A DNA stretch of 64,000 nt from Azophilus sp963663395 (GCA_963663395.1 OY760226.1:4092001-4156000); one strand, 5' to 3'. Shown: positions 1 through 9,571, counted from the stretch's first letter. Program-made: numbers and translations. The notes: generated by a model from the letters alone, not told the origin.

Positions 1-714
1 GTCGCCGTAGTGCACCATGGACGCCACCAGTGCCGCATCCGCACCGCCCGCGGTCAGCACTTCCCGGAGGTGTGGTGGTTCACCGGCGCCGCCTGACGCA
101 ATGACCGGGATGCGAACGGCATCGGCGATCATGGCGGTCAGCCGCAATTCGTAACCGTCACGGGTGCCGTCGGCATCGATCGAGTTGACCACCAGTTCGC
201 CGGCCCCGAGCCGCTCGCCCTCCAGCGCCCAATCCAGGCCGTCGATGCCCATCGGCGTGCGGCCGCCGTTGATAACGATCTCGTATCCCGACGGGAAGCG
301 TTCGCTCTGTTCCACGCGGCGGATGTCCATGGACAGCACCACGTTCTGATCGCCGATTGCCTCCGCACATTCCGCGATGAGCGCCGGCCGCTTCACGGCC
401 GCCGTATTGACGTTGATCTTCTCGGCCCCGGCCAGACGCAGGTCCGTGGCGTCGGCCACCGAACGGACACCGCCTCCGACTGAAAGGGGGATGAACACTT
501 CCCGGGCAACCGCTTCAACCACATCGAGCATGATCGACCGGTTGTCGCTCGATGCGGTGATGTCGTAGAAAACCAGTTCGTCGAGCCCGTCCGCATAGTA
601 TTCCCGGGCCTTCTCCACCGGATCGCCGATGTCCTTCGTGTTGACGAACTTGACGCTCTTGGCGAGCTTGCCGTCGCGCACGTCCAGGCAGGCGATCAGG
701 CGCTTGCTCAACAC
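1..714 (-). CDS. hisF: Imidazole glycerol phosphate synthase cyclase subunit HisF (3' end cut by window edge)
   Basis: HisF is the TIM-barrel subunit that joins HisH-derived ammonia to PRFAR, giving imidazole glycerol phosphate and AICAR in histidine synthesis. The 238 visible residues read as a canonical HisF: the N-terminus has SKRLIACLDVRDG, then DELVFYDITAS, PLSVGGGVRS, the AEKINVNTAA strand and VIASGGAG. The two catalytic aspartates fall at the textbook positions, Asp11 (CLDV) and Asp130 (LSMDI). The start is GTG at 714; a TTG follows directly and could also serve. The last 15-20 residues lie beyond the left edge. It lies 55 bp downstream of hisH on the same strand, so the two are probably co-transcribed. 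Identity is clear from sequence; co-transcription is inferred. Confidence 0.95.
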   Translation of the reverse strand, partial: MLSKRLIACLDVRDGKLAKSVKFVNTKDIGDPVEKAREYYADGLDELVFYDITASSDNRSIMLDVVEAVAREVFIPLSVGGGVRSVADATDLRLAGAEKINVNTAAVKRPALIAECAEAIGDQNVVLSMDIRRVEQSERFPSGYEIVINGGRTPMGIDGLDWALEGERLGAGELVVNSIDADGTRDGYELRLTAMIADAVRIPVIASGGAGEPPHLREVLTAGGADAALVASMVHYGD

Positions 715-769
715 GGCGGCAGACCCGGCGATCGCCAGACCAGGGCGATGGACTCAACCCTGACCGGCT

Positions 770-1402
770 TCATGGGGTTGACCGTCCCGACCAGCACGCG
801 AACTTTTCGAGCAGGCGCAGCCCGACCCGGCCGCTCTTTTCCGGGTGAAACTGCGTGGCGAAATAGCTGCCCCAACCTACGGCCGAAGCGAACTCCGTTT
901 CGTAGTCGGTCAGCGCGCATACGTCTTCGTCGCGGGCCGGCACCGGGTAGTAGCCGTGCACGAAATAGAACTCGTCGCCCCGCTCGACGTCTTCGAGCAG
1001 CGGGTGCGCCCTGACCGGCCGCACCTCGTTCCAGCCCATGTGCGGAATCTTGAGTTCCGGCCGGTCGAACCGGAACCGCCTGACCGCGCCGGGCACGATG
1101 CCCAGGGTCCGGGTGTCCTGCTCTTCGGAGTGGTCCATCGAGATCTGCAGGCCCAGGCAGATGCCCAGCACCGGTTTGCCTGCGCCGATGGCTTTTTTCA
1201 GGGCGTCATCCAGCCCCGCCCTGCGCAGGCTGCGCATGGCACTGCCCGCCGCGCCCACGCCCGGAAAGATGACCCGCTCGGCATCCAGCAGGCGGGCCGG
1301 GTCGCTGCTGACCACGGCACGCACGCCCACTTCCGCGCAGGCGCGCTGCACGCTTTTCAGGTTGCCCGCATCGTAGTCGACGATGAAAACCGGATCGGTC
1401 AC
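770..1402 (-). CDS. hisH: Imidazole glycerol phosphate synthase glutaminase subunit HisH
   Basis: This is the class I glutamine amidotransferase that hydrolyses glutamine and channels ammonia to HisF. The 210-residue length is normal. The nucleophile is Cys82 in GICLGLQ, and the His-Glu pair of the triad is His186/Glu188 in FHPEKS. The oxyanion strand FPGVGAAGSA and the interface segment HMGWNEV are present. The ATG at 1402 opens directly into the first beta strand (VFIVDYDAGN), so no N-terminal residues are missing. The gene is divergent from the GMC oxidoreductase across about 150 bp, which probably holds both promoters. Other his genes are not in the window. Confidence 0.95.
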   Translation of the reverse strand: MTDPVFIVDYDAGNLKSVQRACAEVGVRAVVSSDPARLLDAERVIFPGVGAAGSAMRSLRRAGLDDALKKAIGAGKPVLGICLGLQISMDHSEEQDTRTLGIVPGAVRRFRFDRPELKIPHMGWNEVRPVRAHPLLEDVERGDEFYFVHGYYPVPARDEDVCALTDYETEFASAVGWGSYFATQFHPEKSGRVGLRLLEKFACWSGRSTP

Positions 1403-1553
1403 GGCGTTGCCCTTCGGTCAGGAGCGGCGATTACACACCGACTGCGCCCGCTAATCCAGCAGTGCCGACTGACTGCCCGGCGGGGCACCGGCGGGCGCGG
1501 TCCTGATATGCTTTCCCGGCCAGGCCCGCCGCGTGCAACAGTCCAGGGTGCCC

Positions 1554-3170
1554 ATGACAGTGTCCGGTAACGATCCAGTAGATGTCCTGATCATCGGCGC
1601 CGGGGCCTCGGGGGCGGCTGTCGCATGGAGCCTGGCCGAGACGCGCATGCACATTGTTTGCATGGAACAGGGCGACTGGACCAACCCGGCCGAATACCCG
1701 ACCAACTACCCGGACTGGGAACAGCGCCTGGACGGCGAAAACAGCATCGACCCCAACGTCCGCGGCCGGCCGGCGGACTATCCGGTAAACAATGACGACT
1801 CGCCCATCTCGGTGGTGAACTTCAACGGTGTGGGCGGCGGCACCATCATGTACGCCGCGCACTTTCCACGGCTGCACCCTTCGGATTTCCGGGTGCGCAG
1901 CCTCGACGGCGTGGCGGACGACTGGCCGGTGAACTACGACCGGCTCGAGCCCTACTATGCCGAGAACGACCGCATGATGGGGGTCTCCGGCCTCGCCGGC
2001 GACCCCTCCTATCCGCCCCGGCAGCCACCGCTGCCGCCCCTGCCGCTTGGGCGGGTGGGCGAAACCGTGGCGCGCGGATTCAACCGGCTGGGCTGGCACT
2101 GGTGGCCTGCCGACAGCGCCATCATCTCCCGGCCCTACGAGGGGCGCGACGAGTGCAGGAACCTGGGCCCGTGCATGTCCGGCTGCGCACAAGGTGCGAA
2201 ATCCAGCACGGACATCACCTACTGGCCCGTGGCTCTGCGCAACGGCGTCGAGTTGTGGACGCGCTGCCGGGTAAAGGAGATCACCCTGAACGCCGCGGGC
2301 ATGGCGGACGGTGTGGTCTACTACGATGCCGACGGCGAAGAGCGCCATCAGCGGGCCGAGGTGGTGGTGCTCGCCTGCAACGGCGTCGGCACGCCGCGCC
2401 TCCTGTTGAACTCGACTTCAGCCCGCTTCCCGAACGGGCTCGCCAACAGCAGCGGCCTGGTGGGCAGGAACCTGATGTTCCACCCCATCGGCTTCGTGCA
2501 GGGGTTGTTCGGGGAGCGGCTCGACAGCCACAAGGGTCCGCTGGGATGCAGCCTGCTCAGCAACGAGTTCTACGAAACGAACCCGGAACGGGATTTCGTG
2601 CGCGGCTACATGATGCAGATCATCCGCGGCGGCGTCGGGCCCTGGACAACCGCCATGACGGGCGCCTCCAACGGGCAGATCCCCTGGAGCCCGGGGCACC
2701 ACGAAGCGTTCCGCCGGCGCTTCGACCACACCGCCACTATCGGCATTCTCTGCGAGGACCTGCCCGACGAGGACAACAGGGTGACGCTCGATCCGGACCT
2801 TGTGGACTCGGACGGCATTCCCGCCCCGAAAGTCACCTACACGCTCAGCGACAACAGCCGCCGCATGCTCGACCACGGCCTGGCGCGGGCCAGGGAGGTG
2901 ATGGAGGCTGCGAGCGCGGTCGAGATCGACGGCACGGGCCCGGTGCGGGTCGCCGGGTGGCACCTGCTCGGTACCGCGCGCATGGGCCGCGACCCCGAAC
3001 AATCGGTCGTCAACGCCTGGGGCCGCAGCCACGATGTAAAGAACCTGTTCATCGTCGACGGCAGCATCTTCGTCACCGCCGGCGCCGTCAATCCCACCAG
3101 CACCATCCAGGCGCTGGCGTTGTATATTGCCGACACGATAAAGAAGAACCTTGCCAACCTTTTCGACTGA
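1554..3170 (+). CDS. GMC family FAD-dependent oxidoreductase, gluconate 2-dehydrogenase large-subunit type
   Basis: Enzymes of this family oxidise alcohol groups of sugars, sterols or aromatic alcohols using FAD. The N-terminal Rossmann motif GAGASG is at residues 15-20. A middle segment FNGVGGGTIMYAAHF resembles the flavin-contact region, and the C-terminal GMC signature includes the catalytic pair His (GWHLLGTARMG) and Asn (AVNPTSTIQAL). There is no signal peptide. I chose ATG 1554; an in-frame GTG at 1533 would add seven residues but has no better ribosome site. The next gene encodes a gluconate-2-dehydrogenase-subunit-3-like protein, the usual partner of this GMC subgroup, so the pair probably forms one complex. 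The natural substrate cannot be read from the sequence. Confidence 0.88.
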   Translation: MTVSGNDPVDVLIIGAGASGAAVAWSLAETRMHIVCMEQGDWTNPAEYPTNYPDWEQRLDGENSIDPNVRGRPADYPVNNDDSPISVVNFNGVGGGTIMYAAHFPRLHPSDFRVRSLDGVADDWPVNYDRLEPYYAENDRMMGVSGLAGDPSYPPRQPPLPPLPLGRVGETVARGFNRLGWHWWPADSAIISRPYEGRDECRNLGPCMSGCAQGAKSSTDITYWPVALRNGVELWTRCRVKEITLNAAGMADGVVYYDADGEERHQRAEVVVLACNGVGTPRLLLNSTSARFPNGLANSSGLVGRNLMFHPIGFVQGLFGERLDSHKGPLGCSLLSNEFYETNPERDFVRGYMMQIIRGGVGPWTTAMTGASNGQIPWSPGHHEAFRRRFDHTATIGILCEDLPDEDNRVTLDPDLVDSDGIPAPKVTYTLSDNSRRMLDHGLARAREVMEAASAVEIDGTGPVRVAGWHLLGTARMGRDPEQSVVNAWGRSHDVKNLFIVDGSIFVTAGAVNPTSTIQALALYIADTIKKNLANLFD

Positions 3171-3311
3171 AGGAGCGACGGCTCGCATGATCCGGTTGTT
3201 TCGCGTCATGGGATATCCGAGAGCCGAGTGGGCATCCGGTACGGTCGATGGAACGCTCAACCCGTTGTATTCCCTGTTTCCGGCCAGTCGGCAGTTTGGA
3301 GGAGCTTGACC

Positions 3312-3782
3312 TTGAGTGACCGACTGATCGCATCGGACGCCCCGCTCGGCGCGGAGCAACGCGCCCTGCTGGGGGCGCTCGTTGACACGATCGTCCCCGA
3401 GAGCGACGACGGCCGCATGCCGAGTGCCCGCGAACTCGACTTCGCGGATTACCTCGACCGCAACGCTCCCGACTTCCGGCCGGAACTCGCCGGGGTGCTA
3501 GCGTATTTCGACCCCGGATTCGTGACGCAGCCCCTTTCGGCACGTTACGAACGGGTGAAGGACTTCAGTGAGGAGGCGCCGGATACCTTCAATGCACTGC
3601 TCGCGCAGGTATACGGCTGCTACTATCAGGACAACCGCGTGCTCCAGCAGTTCGGGCTCAGCGCCGGCCCGCCCTTTCCGAAGGGCAACACCGTCGACCC
3701 CGGCGACTTGTCGTTGCTCGATCCCGTGCTGAAGAACCCGACCCGCTGGCGACGCCGCGAACTCGAAGGTATGGAAAAATGA
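3312..3782 (+). CDS. Gluconate 2-dehydrogenase subunit 3-like small subunit
   Basis: This 156-residue protein resembles the gluconate_2-dh3 family, the small subunit that accompanies membrane or periplasmic GMC dehydrogenases. Typical features are the start region EQRALLGALVDTIVPESDDG followed by a helical body with LDFADYLDRN and a tyrosine-rich segment LAQVYGCYYQDNRVLQQFG. The start is taken as TTG 3312 because a strong ribosome site (ggaggag, 3298-3304) lies 7 nt upstream; an earlier in-frame start at 3228 has none. Most family members carry a twin-arginine signal; none is visible here, and the partner also lacks one, so this complex may be cytoplasmic. The stop overlaps the next start (ATGA). 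Confidence 0.75.
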   Translation: MSDRLIASDAPLGAEQRALLGALVDTIVPESDDGRMPSARELDFADYLDRNAPDFRPELAGVLAYFDPGFVTQPLSARYERVKDFSEEAPDTFNALLAQVYGCYYQDNRVLQQFGLSAGPPFPKGNTVDPGDLSLLDPVLKNPTRWRRRELEGMEK

Positions 3783-4243
3783 AGAAGGCTGCAAAGATCC
3801 TGGGCATGGTGATCGCCGGGTATGTAACGCTTGCGCTCGCGCTGGATGCGTTCATCGGTGTCAGCCAGATTGCACTCGAGCCCGGCGAGCGGGAGGGCAT
3901 ACTGCGTACGTTCGATGCCGATGGCACGATGCACGAGACGCGCATGATCATCATTGATGACGGGGACGTCATGTGGGTGCAGTCCGGTCATCATTTCCGG
4001 GGCTGGTACCACCGGCTCATCGAGAATCCGAACGTCGAACTGCTGCGCGGAGACACGCTGACACAGCGGCGGGCCGTCGCCCTCGAGACCCCGGAAGCCA
4101 AGGCGCACATGAAAGCGCTGCTGATGGACCGCGTGGGCTTCGGAGGCTACTACGCGATCCGCTTCGTGCTTCTTTTTGCCGAGGTCAAGCCGGTTCGGCT
4201 GGACTTGCGCTCGTCCCCCATGCAGCACAACCTCGAGCCCTGA
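3779..4243 (+). CDS. Membrane-anchored split-barrel protein, DUF385/deazaflavin-nitroreductase-like
   Basis: This 154-residue protein has one N-terminal hydrophobic helix (residues about 8-26, GMVIAGYVTLALALDAF) followed by a small domain. The segment HHFRGWYHRLIENPNVELLRG closely resembles the core of the F420/FMN-type split beta-barrel family (DUF385, Ddn-like). That fold binds flavin or deazaflavin cofactors. The ATGA overlap with the preceding subunit gene implies translational coupling, so it may be an electron-transfer or accessory partner of the GMC complex. The function is inferred from family resemblance and position; cofactor use is unknown. Confidence 0.55.
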   Translation: MKKAAKILGMVIAGYVTLALALDAFIGVSQIALEPGEREGILRTFDADGTMHETRMIIIDDGDVMWVQSGHHFRGWYHRLIENPNVELLRGDTLTQRRAVALETPEAKAHMKALLMDRVGFGGYYAIRFVLLFAEVKPVRLDLRSSPMQHNLEP

Positions 4244-4267
4244 GCCGGCGAAACAGCCGCCCGCACC

Positions 4268-5362
4268 TCAGGGCCGGCGATCGCATACCGGCGGCGCCCG
4301 GTAATCAAGACCGAGCAGTTCGAAATAGTTTCGACCCAGGGCGATATCCCGGAACGCGCTGTCGTTCAGGTATTTCAATACCCGGCTGGTGACCACGAGG
4401 TCGTCCCGATAGTCTTCGTAGGTCCGGCGGCGCGACGCGACGAAATCGGTGCCCGGAAGAATGCGCCCGGAGTACTCGTTCAGGAAAGGAACATAGCGCG
4501 CCCGGATATCCGGATCGGAAAAATAGTGCTCGTCGATCACCCGCCAGGACAGGTCCAGCATCAGCCGCGGGTAGCGATCCAGCAACGATTTCAGGATTTC
4601 GATGTGCCGTTCGGGGTCCATGCGCACCAGTTCCCGGGACAGCCCCATGTGCATCCAGATGATGGAATTGCCGGGATAGGCGGCCAGCATTTCCTGGAAC
4701 AGCGGCAGGTAGGCGGTAGGATTTTCGTCGTTGCCGAGGTCTGAATGGATCGCCAGCGGAATATTCCTCGCCCGCAACACCTCCATGAAGGGGCCCCAGT
4801 CGGCAAGCGTCGCGGTGGTTACCGGTTCGTGCCCGTTGGCGAACAGCGCCTGCTTGACGAGGTTGACCTCGCCCATCCACCGGAAGGTGCCGGGGTACTC
4901 CCTGTCCAGGAGCTGCATGCCCCGCAGCACCAAATTCGGCCGCGCCAGGTCCGGGAATGTCATCGACAGCACCATGTGAATGCCCGGGCGCGGCTTCGAG
5001 ACGAAGGCGGCGGCGTTGGCGAAGTCGTTCCTGAGGGTCGGCTCGACCGGGGTGCCGGGACATCTCAGGTAATACTTGCAGGAGGAGTCCGCCGGCAACG
5101 TCTGCCCGATTCCCATCACGGTGACGAAGCGCACGCCGCTGCGCTCGACGTAGGAAACCACTTCTTCGAAGGGCAGCGCCGGCCCGCCGAAGGGTCGGAA
5201 ATGCAGATGCGCGTCCACTACGGCGGTCTGCGGTTGACGATCACGGTCGTAGCAAAGGGTGCTCTCTTCAACAAACGCGTCAAGCGTCAAGTGCGATGCA
5301 CACCCTCCCAGGACGAAAAGCGCGATCGAGAAGAACGGCAGAACGAAAGCGGGTAAGCGCAT
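4268..5362 (-). CDS. Lipoprotein amidohydrolase (metal-dependent TIM-barrel hydrolase, amidohydrolase_2 type)
   Basis: This 364-residue protein starts with a lipoprotein signal peptide (MRLPAFVLPFFSIALFVLGG, then Cys), so it is probably anchored in the outer or inner membrane facing the periplasm. The mature part has the amidohydrolase_2 pattern: VDAHLHF for the first metal-binding histidines, a central IHSDLG, WMHMGLSREL for another histidine, and a C-terminal aspartate in ILPGTDFVASR. Such enzymes hydrolyse or decarboxylate cyclic and aromatic compounds. The start was placed at ATG 5362 because the signal peptide begins there; the longer open frame adds only low-quality residues. It is convergent with the preceding operon and divergent from the TonB receptor. 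Confidence 0.8.
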   Translation of the reverse strand: MRLPAFVLPFFSIALFVLGGCASHLTLDAFVEESTLCYDRDRQPQTAVVDAHLHFRPFGGPALPFEEVVSYVERSGVRFVTVMGIGQTLPADSSCKYYLRCPGTPVEPTLRNDFANAAAFVSKPRPGIHMVLSMTFPDLARPNLVLRGMQLLDREYPGTFRWMGEVNLVKQALFANGHEPVTTATLADWGPFMEVLRARNIPLAIHSDLGNDENPTAYLPLFQEMLAAYPGNSIIWMHMGLSRELVRMDPERHIEILKSLLDRYPRLMLDLSWRVIDEHYFSDPDIRARYVPFLNEYSGRILPGTDFVASRRRTYEDYRDDLVVTSRVLKYLNDSAFRDIALGRNYFELLGLDYRAPPVCDRRP

Positions 5363-5456
5363 CTGGAGTCCTGTCCTTCCGGTTCCCCGGCAATCCCGCA
5401 ATGATGTTGCTCCCCGACCCGATGTCAAGCGACGCGCCCTCCCCCCACATTCAGAT

Positions 5457-5485
5457 TTGCAGCGCGTCGGGGGACTGCTTACAGT
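5457..5485 (+). promoter_or_regulatory. Possible sigma-70 promoter of the TonB receptor gene
   Basis: A -35-like TTGCAG (5457-5462) is separated by exactly 17 bp from a -10-like TACAGT (5480-5485), and the start codon lies 54 bp further on. This is a pattern match only. Confidence 0.35.
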
Positions 5486-5539
5486 TGGGCACCTTCGGCA
5501 AGCAAGATTCCTGTACGCTGAACTGGAGGAGGAGAATCC

Positions 5540-7687
5540 ATGCGTAAAGTCGCAGCACTGCTATGTGCGTTTCTGCTGTCGGCCGGCGGTTTCAGCATCG
5601 CGTCGGCCGAGGACGCGTCGAGCGACATGGTGCTCGAAGAGATCGTGGTCACCGCCCAGAAGCGCGAACAGAGCATTCAGGACGTACCCATTGCCATCAC
5701 CGCGATGGACGGCAACCTGCTCGAGAACAACGGCGCCAACAACCTCACAGACCTGCACGGCATTGCGCCCAACGTGGTGCTCACCGAGATCGGGCTGATT
5801 CCCAACATCGGCAAGGTCGCCATACGCGGCATCGCCTTTCTCGACCCGGACCCGAACGCCGACCCCAAAACGGGCATCTCGATTGACGGGGTACCCCTGA
5901 CCCGGAACGCTGGCATTCTCAACGATGCCTTCGATATCGAACGCGTGGAAATATTGCGCGGGCCCCAAGGTACCCTCTTCGGCCGCAACAACCTGGCGGG
6001 CACCATCAGCATGGTCAGCGCCCGGCCCACCGAGGACCCCGGCGGCAAGATCAAGCTCACCCTGGGTGAAAACGGGCTGCGCACGGTGCGGGCCACCGCC
6101 AATACGGGTAGCTTCGCCGACGGCAGGCTGCGCGCCAAGATCGCCGGCGTAACCCGCGATTACGACGGCTATTACAAGAACGCCTTCACCGGCAACGATC
6201 TCGGCGAAACCTCGTCAGATGGCGCCCGGTTCACCGTGGCCTTCGAAAACGACCGATTTGATGCGACCCTGATCGCCGACTGGACGGAAGAAAACGTCAT
6301 CGGTCCAGGCATCACCAACCACATACTCGACCCGGACGGCACCGGGTTCGACGGGGACAAATACACCGTCAATCAGAACCTGGACGGATTCTCGGACCTG
6401 GAGAACTGGGGCGTCACGCTGGAATCGAATCTCGAGACGGATATCGGGACCTTCACCCTGGTCGCCTCCACCCGTGATCTCGAGTACTTCACCTTCGGCG
6501 ACTTCGACGGCAAGTTCGGCCCGATGCCGTTCCCACCCATTCAGTTCCACCTGGGACGCGAAACGACACACGACCAGCAGACTTTCGAACTGCGGTTTGC
6601 CGATTCTCACAGCGACACTCTCGACTACGTCCTGGGCGTGTTCTACCTCGAGGAAGACTACGTAACCCGAATCCACTCCAACAATTTCACGACGTCCCTG
6701 GCCCAGGCCCGCAACACGGCCAGGAACTCTCAAAGGGCAACCAGCCTCGCGTTCTTCGGGCAATCCGATGTGCACATCAGCGACCGGCTGTCCCTGGTGC
6801 TCGGCGGCCGCATCACCATGGATGACAAGAAATTCTCCCAGCACCGCCTGTTCCCGCCGCCCAGGATATTGCTTGAGCCCGAGGCAGATTGGGACGAGTT
6901 CACGTGGAAGGCCGGCGCGCAATACGCGTTCAATGACGACGTGATGGGATACGCCACCGTTTCCACGGGCTACAAGGGCGGGGGTTTCAACGCCAGGGCC
7001 AGCGTGCCGCAGAACGTGGGCCCCTACGGTTCGGAGACGGTCACCAGTTACGAGGCCGGGCTGAAGGGCGACTTCCTCGACAGCCGGATGCGCATCAACG
7101 CCGCGGCCTTCTTTTCGGACTACACCGATATCGTCGGCATCGTGCGCCGGCCCAACGGACAGCCCCGGGGCAGCGAGGCGATCCAGGAAACGCTCGGCGA
7201 TGCGGAGATCTTCGGTATCGAACTCGAGACCACGCTACTCGTCAATGAATATCTCTCGTTGAACTTCAACGCGGGTTACCTCGACCCCAAGTGGACGGAC
7301 TTCTACGTCGACCTGAACAACAATGGCGTCAAGACAGACAACACCCACCTCGACCTGCCAAACGCACCCAAGTGGACACTGTACGGGAGTATCGATTACC
7401 GGCTGCCAGTGGCGGACGGGGCCGTGCACGTGCACGGCGATGCCCGCTACATGTCGCGCAACGTCATGCTCGAACAGGTTGACCTGCCCGTATACCACCG
7501 CCAGGCCCGAACCATCTTCAACGCCTTCGTCGCTTTTTCACCGGACAACGACCGCTACCGCATATCGGTATACGGCAAGAACCTGTCCGACGAAAACATT
7601 CGCGTCGGCGCCCTGAACGTGGTCTGGATTCAGACGTTCTTCCATCCGCCGCGTGAGTTCGGCGTTGAAGCCCAGGTGAACTTCTGA
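5540..7687 (+). CDS. TonB-dependent receptor (first copy)
   Basis: This is an outer-membrane, proton-motive-force-driven importer for a scarce ligand. The 715-residue protein has a signal peptide (MRKVAALLCAFLLSAGGFSI, cleaved near SAEDAS), a TonB box (EEIVVTAQKRE, residues about 33-43), a plug domain (DVPIAITAMDGN through IERVEILRGPQGTLFGRNNLAGTI) and a 22-strand-type barrel ending in an aromatic-terminated strand (EFGVEAQVNF). The start is well supported by ggaggag just upstream. The plug and barrel resemble the broad family of receptors in marine proteobacteria that sit beside oxidative catabolic genes. The amidohydrolase is divergent to it and may act on the imported compound, but the ligand cannot be inferred. 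Confidence 0.92.
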   Translation: MRKVAALLCAFLLSAGGFSIASAEDASSDMVLEEIVVTAQKREQSIQDVPIAITAMDGNLLENNGANNLTDLHGIAPNVVLTEIGLIPNIGKVAIRGIAFLDPDPNADPKTGISIDGVPLTRNAGILNDAFDIERVEILRGPQGTLFGRNNLAGTISMVSARPTEDPGGKIKLTLGENGLRTVRATANTGSFADGRLRAKIAGVTRDYDGYYKNAFTGNDLGETSSDGARFTVAFENDRFDATLIADWTEENVIGPGITNHILDPDGTGFDGDKYTVNQNLDGFSDLENWGVTLESNLETDIGTFTLVASTRDLEYFTFGDFDGKFGPMPFPPIQFHLGRETTHDQQTFELRFADSHSDTLDYVLGVFYLEEDYVTRIHSNNFTTSLAQARNTARNSQRATSLAFFGQSDVHISDRLSLVLGGRITMDDKKFSQHRLFPPPRILLEPEADWDEFTWKAGAQYAFNDDVMGYATVSTGYKGGGFNARASVPQNVGPYGSETVTSYEAGLKGDFLDSRMRINAAAFFSDYTDIVGIVRRPNGQPRGSEAIQETLGDAEIFGIELETTLLVNEYLSLNFNAGYLDPKWTDFYVDLNNNGVKTDNTHLDLPNAPKWTLYGSIDYRLPVADGAVHVHGDARYMSRNVMLEQVDLPVYHRQARTIFNAFVAFSPDNDRYRISVYGKNLSDENIRVGALNVVWIQTFFHPPREFGVEAQVNF

Positions 7688-7748
7688 CAGTTCGGCGGCT
7701 GCACTGCCCGGTGTGGCTTCGCCCTTTCCAGCGCAGCGAGCGGGCAGG

Positions 7749-9401
7749 TCAGGCAGGCCTGCGTGGCGGGCCTGCCGTGGTAGTGGGGGGTGGGCTCGGC
7801 ATGGCGCTGGTGGATGGGCCTGGCATGGCGCCGTAGTTTGGCCACGGCGTGGCGCCGGGAGGTGGTCCCGGCGTAGCGCTGCGTATCGGGGCCGTCCCGA
7901 GTGGGCCACGTGACCTCGCCGCTTGTAGCGCTTCCCTGACGCGCCTGTAAAGCGAGTACTTCACGAGCCCGAATACGCTGTCCTCAGGCTGAGCGTCACC
8001 GCGCAACGCCTCAAGATCGCGAACCGCCTCCCCGGTGAGCACACGGACATCGGCACTGCCCTCAGGATCGGCCCCGCTTCTGACGGTGAGCCTCAGTTCG
8101 TCCTGGCTGCGTTTCTCCACGTCTCCCCATTTCAGAGCCGCGGCCTGCGGAATCGTAAACTTTGCTGCTTGCAGGACCCAGAGGAGCGCAGTGTCGACCC
8201 GCCCGCGCTTCTGGGCGGCTTCATGGGATTCCCAGTCCAGGACTCCATCGCGCAGCCCGACCGGCCGAGGCGTCAGGGCAGTCGCCCGTAACGCCTCGAA
8301 CATGTTGCGATCAAGCTTTTCCGACAAAAGACGAACGCCTGCGGATTCAGCCTGCTCGGTCCGCAAAAACTCGCTGCGCCTGATTCCCGCGGCTCGCAAC
8401 ATCGTTCTGGTCCGATTGGTCATTTGCCGCGGGCCGATCGAGAAAATCTTCTCATTCGGCTCGTAAGCGTCAGGCGCAAGCGCCACCAGATCGTCAAACG
8501 CTTGGTCGGAGATTGCGATGACCTTGGAGGGCTTGTCCGACTTTGTCCTGATTGTGAGCGTAACTCTGTACTTGTCGTCCACCCCCAGGTCCCTCCATTC
8601 CAGCGCCGCCGCCTGCTCAACCGACAACCCGCCTTCAAGAATCAACGAGCAAAGCGCAAGGTCGACCTGCGCACGGTTACTGGCCATCTCGAGGCTCTCC
8701 TTGCCGCGGCCTCCAACCCGTGGTTGGAGCGCCACCGTCCGGACGGCCTCAATCTGCTCCGCATTGAGAGAAACCTCGCTGATCCTCTCCTGAATTGTCC
8801 ATGACCTCCGTGTTGCGCAACGCATTTCTCTGAGCGTCGTCCGGACGAGGTTCGTGTCGCACGGGTCCTCGCGCCCGGCGCCACGGTGTGTGGCCGAAAT
8901 CGCCTGATTCATGGTGGATAGTGACTTATAACTGATCCGCGGCGCACTTTCTCTCAGATAGCCCGCAACCGTTTCGGGATTGGCTGGCCAGTGCTGCACA
9001 TTCTTATCTTTGCACCAACGGACGAATGCGTTCCATTTGGCTCGGTAACTTGGTCTCGGGACTGGCTCGGACAGGGTTCCCGACTGCTCGCGAACATCGC
9101 CGGCCGGTAACGGCTGGGTCGAATCGCCTTGCCCGGGACCGGGGCGCGGCAGCGCAGTCGCGCCTGAGAAGCGCCTTGAAGCGGGAACCTCGGTCACCAA
9201 TCGGGTAGTGATATCCCGTTGTACTTCAGCAGGCGCAACGCCGCTGCCCCCCTCATACACCTCGAGAAGGTGCGGACCCGGCAACCGTGGCGCTTGCGAC
9301 ACCCGCCGGTAGCCCAAGCGACCTTGCGGCGTACCGGCTGTCGGGGCCGCCTCCCGATCTCCGCCGAGGGCTCCCTCGTTAGTCGTCGGTATTCGATACA
9401 T
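7749..9401 (-). CDS. Protein with two tyrosine-recombinase-like repeats lacking catalytic residues and a proline-rich tail
   Basis: The 550 residues read in four parts. Residues 1-110 look disordered. Residues about 118-200 form a SAM-like core-binding domain of the tyrosine recombinase type (YRAKWNAFVRWCKDKNVQHWP, then PETVAGYLRES). Two recombinase-like repeats follow (about 240-350 and 370-490), each with the QAAALxWxDx helix and a strand-rich segment. A Pro/Gly/Ala-rich tail ends the protein. In both repeats the active-site Arg I before that helix is missing (GGLSVEQAAALEW; KFTIPQAAALKW), and no HxxR box or terminal Tyr follows the second. It is therefore unlikely to cut DNA. The start ATG 9401 has ggagg 11 nt upstream. 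It may be a DNA-binding protein derived from an integrase; function unknown. Confidence 0.6.
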   Translation of the reverse strand: MYRIPTTNEGALGGDREAAPTAGTPQGRLGYRRVSQAPRLPGPHLLEVYEGGSGVAPAEVQRDITTRLVTEVPASRRFSGATALPRPGPGQGDSTQPLPAGDVREQSGTLSEPVPRPSYRAKWNAFVRWCKDKNVQHWPANPETVAGYLRESAPRISYKSLSTMNQAISATHRGAGREDPCDTNLVRTTLREMRCATRRSWTIQERISEVSLNAEQIEAVRTVALQPRVGGRGKESLEMASNRAQVDLALCSLILEGGLSVEQAAALEWRDLGVDDKYRVTLTIRTKSDKPSKVIAISDQAFDDLVALAPDAYEPNEKIFSIGPRQMTNRTRTMLRAAGIRRSEFLRTEQAESAGVRLLSEKLDRNMFEALRATALTPRPVGLRDGVLDWESHEAAQKRGRVDTALLWVLQAAKFTIPQAAALKWGDVEKRSQDELRLTVRSGADPEGSADVRVLTGEAVRDLEALRGDAQPEDSVFGLVKYSLYRRVREALQAARSRGPLGTAPIRSATPGPPPGATPWPNYGAMPGPSTSAMPSPPPTTTAGPPRRPA

Positions 9402-9571
9402 GGCGCTTACCCTCCGTGGTTACCAATCGGCTCTCGCCGAGCGTTAGCGTTGGACATGCAGATCGTCGAAAGTTTCAATCGGAGCCTTTGGCTGGCTGGA
9501 CGTCGCGCACGCCAACCCTGCGCTGGCTTGCGGCTGACCAGGGTCCGCTGCGGAAATCATAACGGCCTGTA

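Noticed and set aside
1431..2348. Long open frame on the strand opposite the GMC gene
   Set aside because: It mirrors codon bias of the GC-rich GMC gene and has no recognisable domain.
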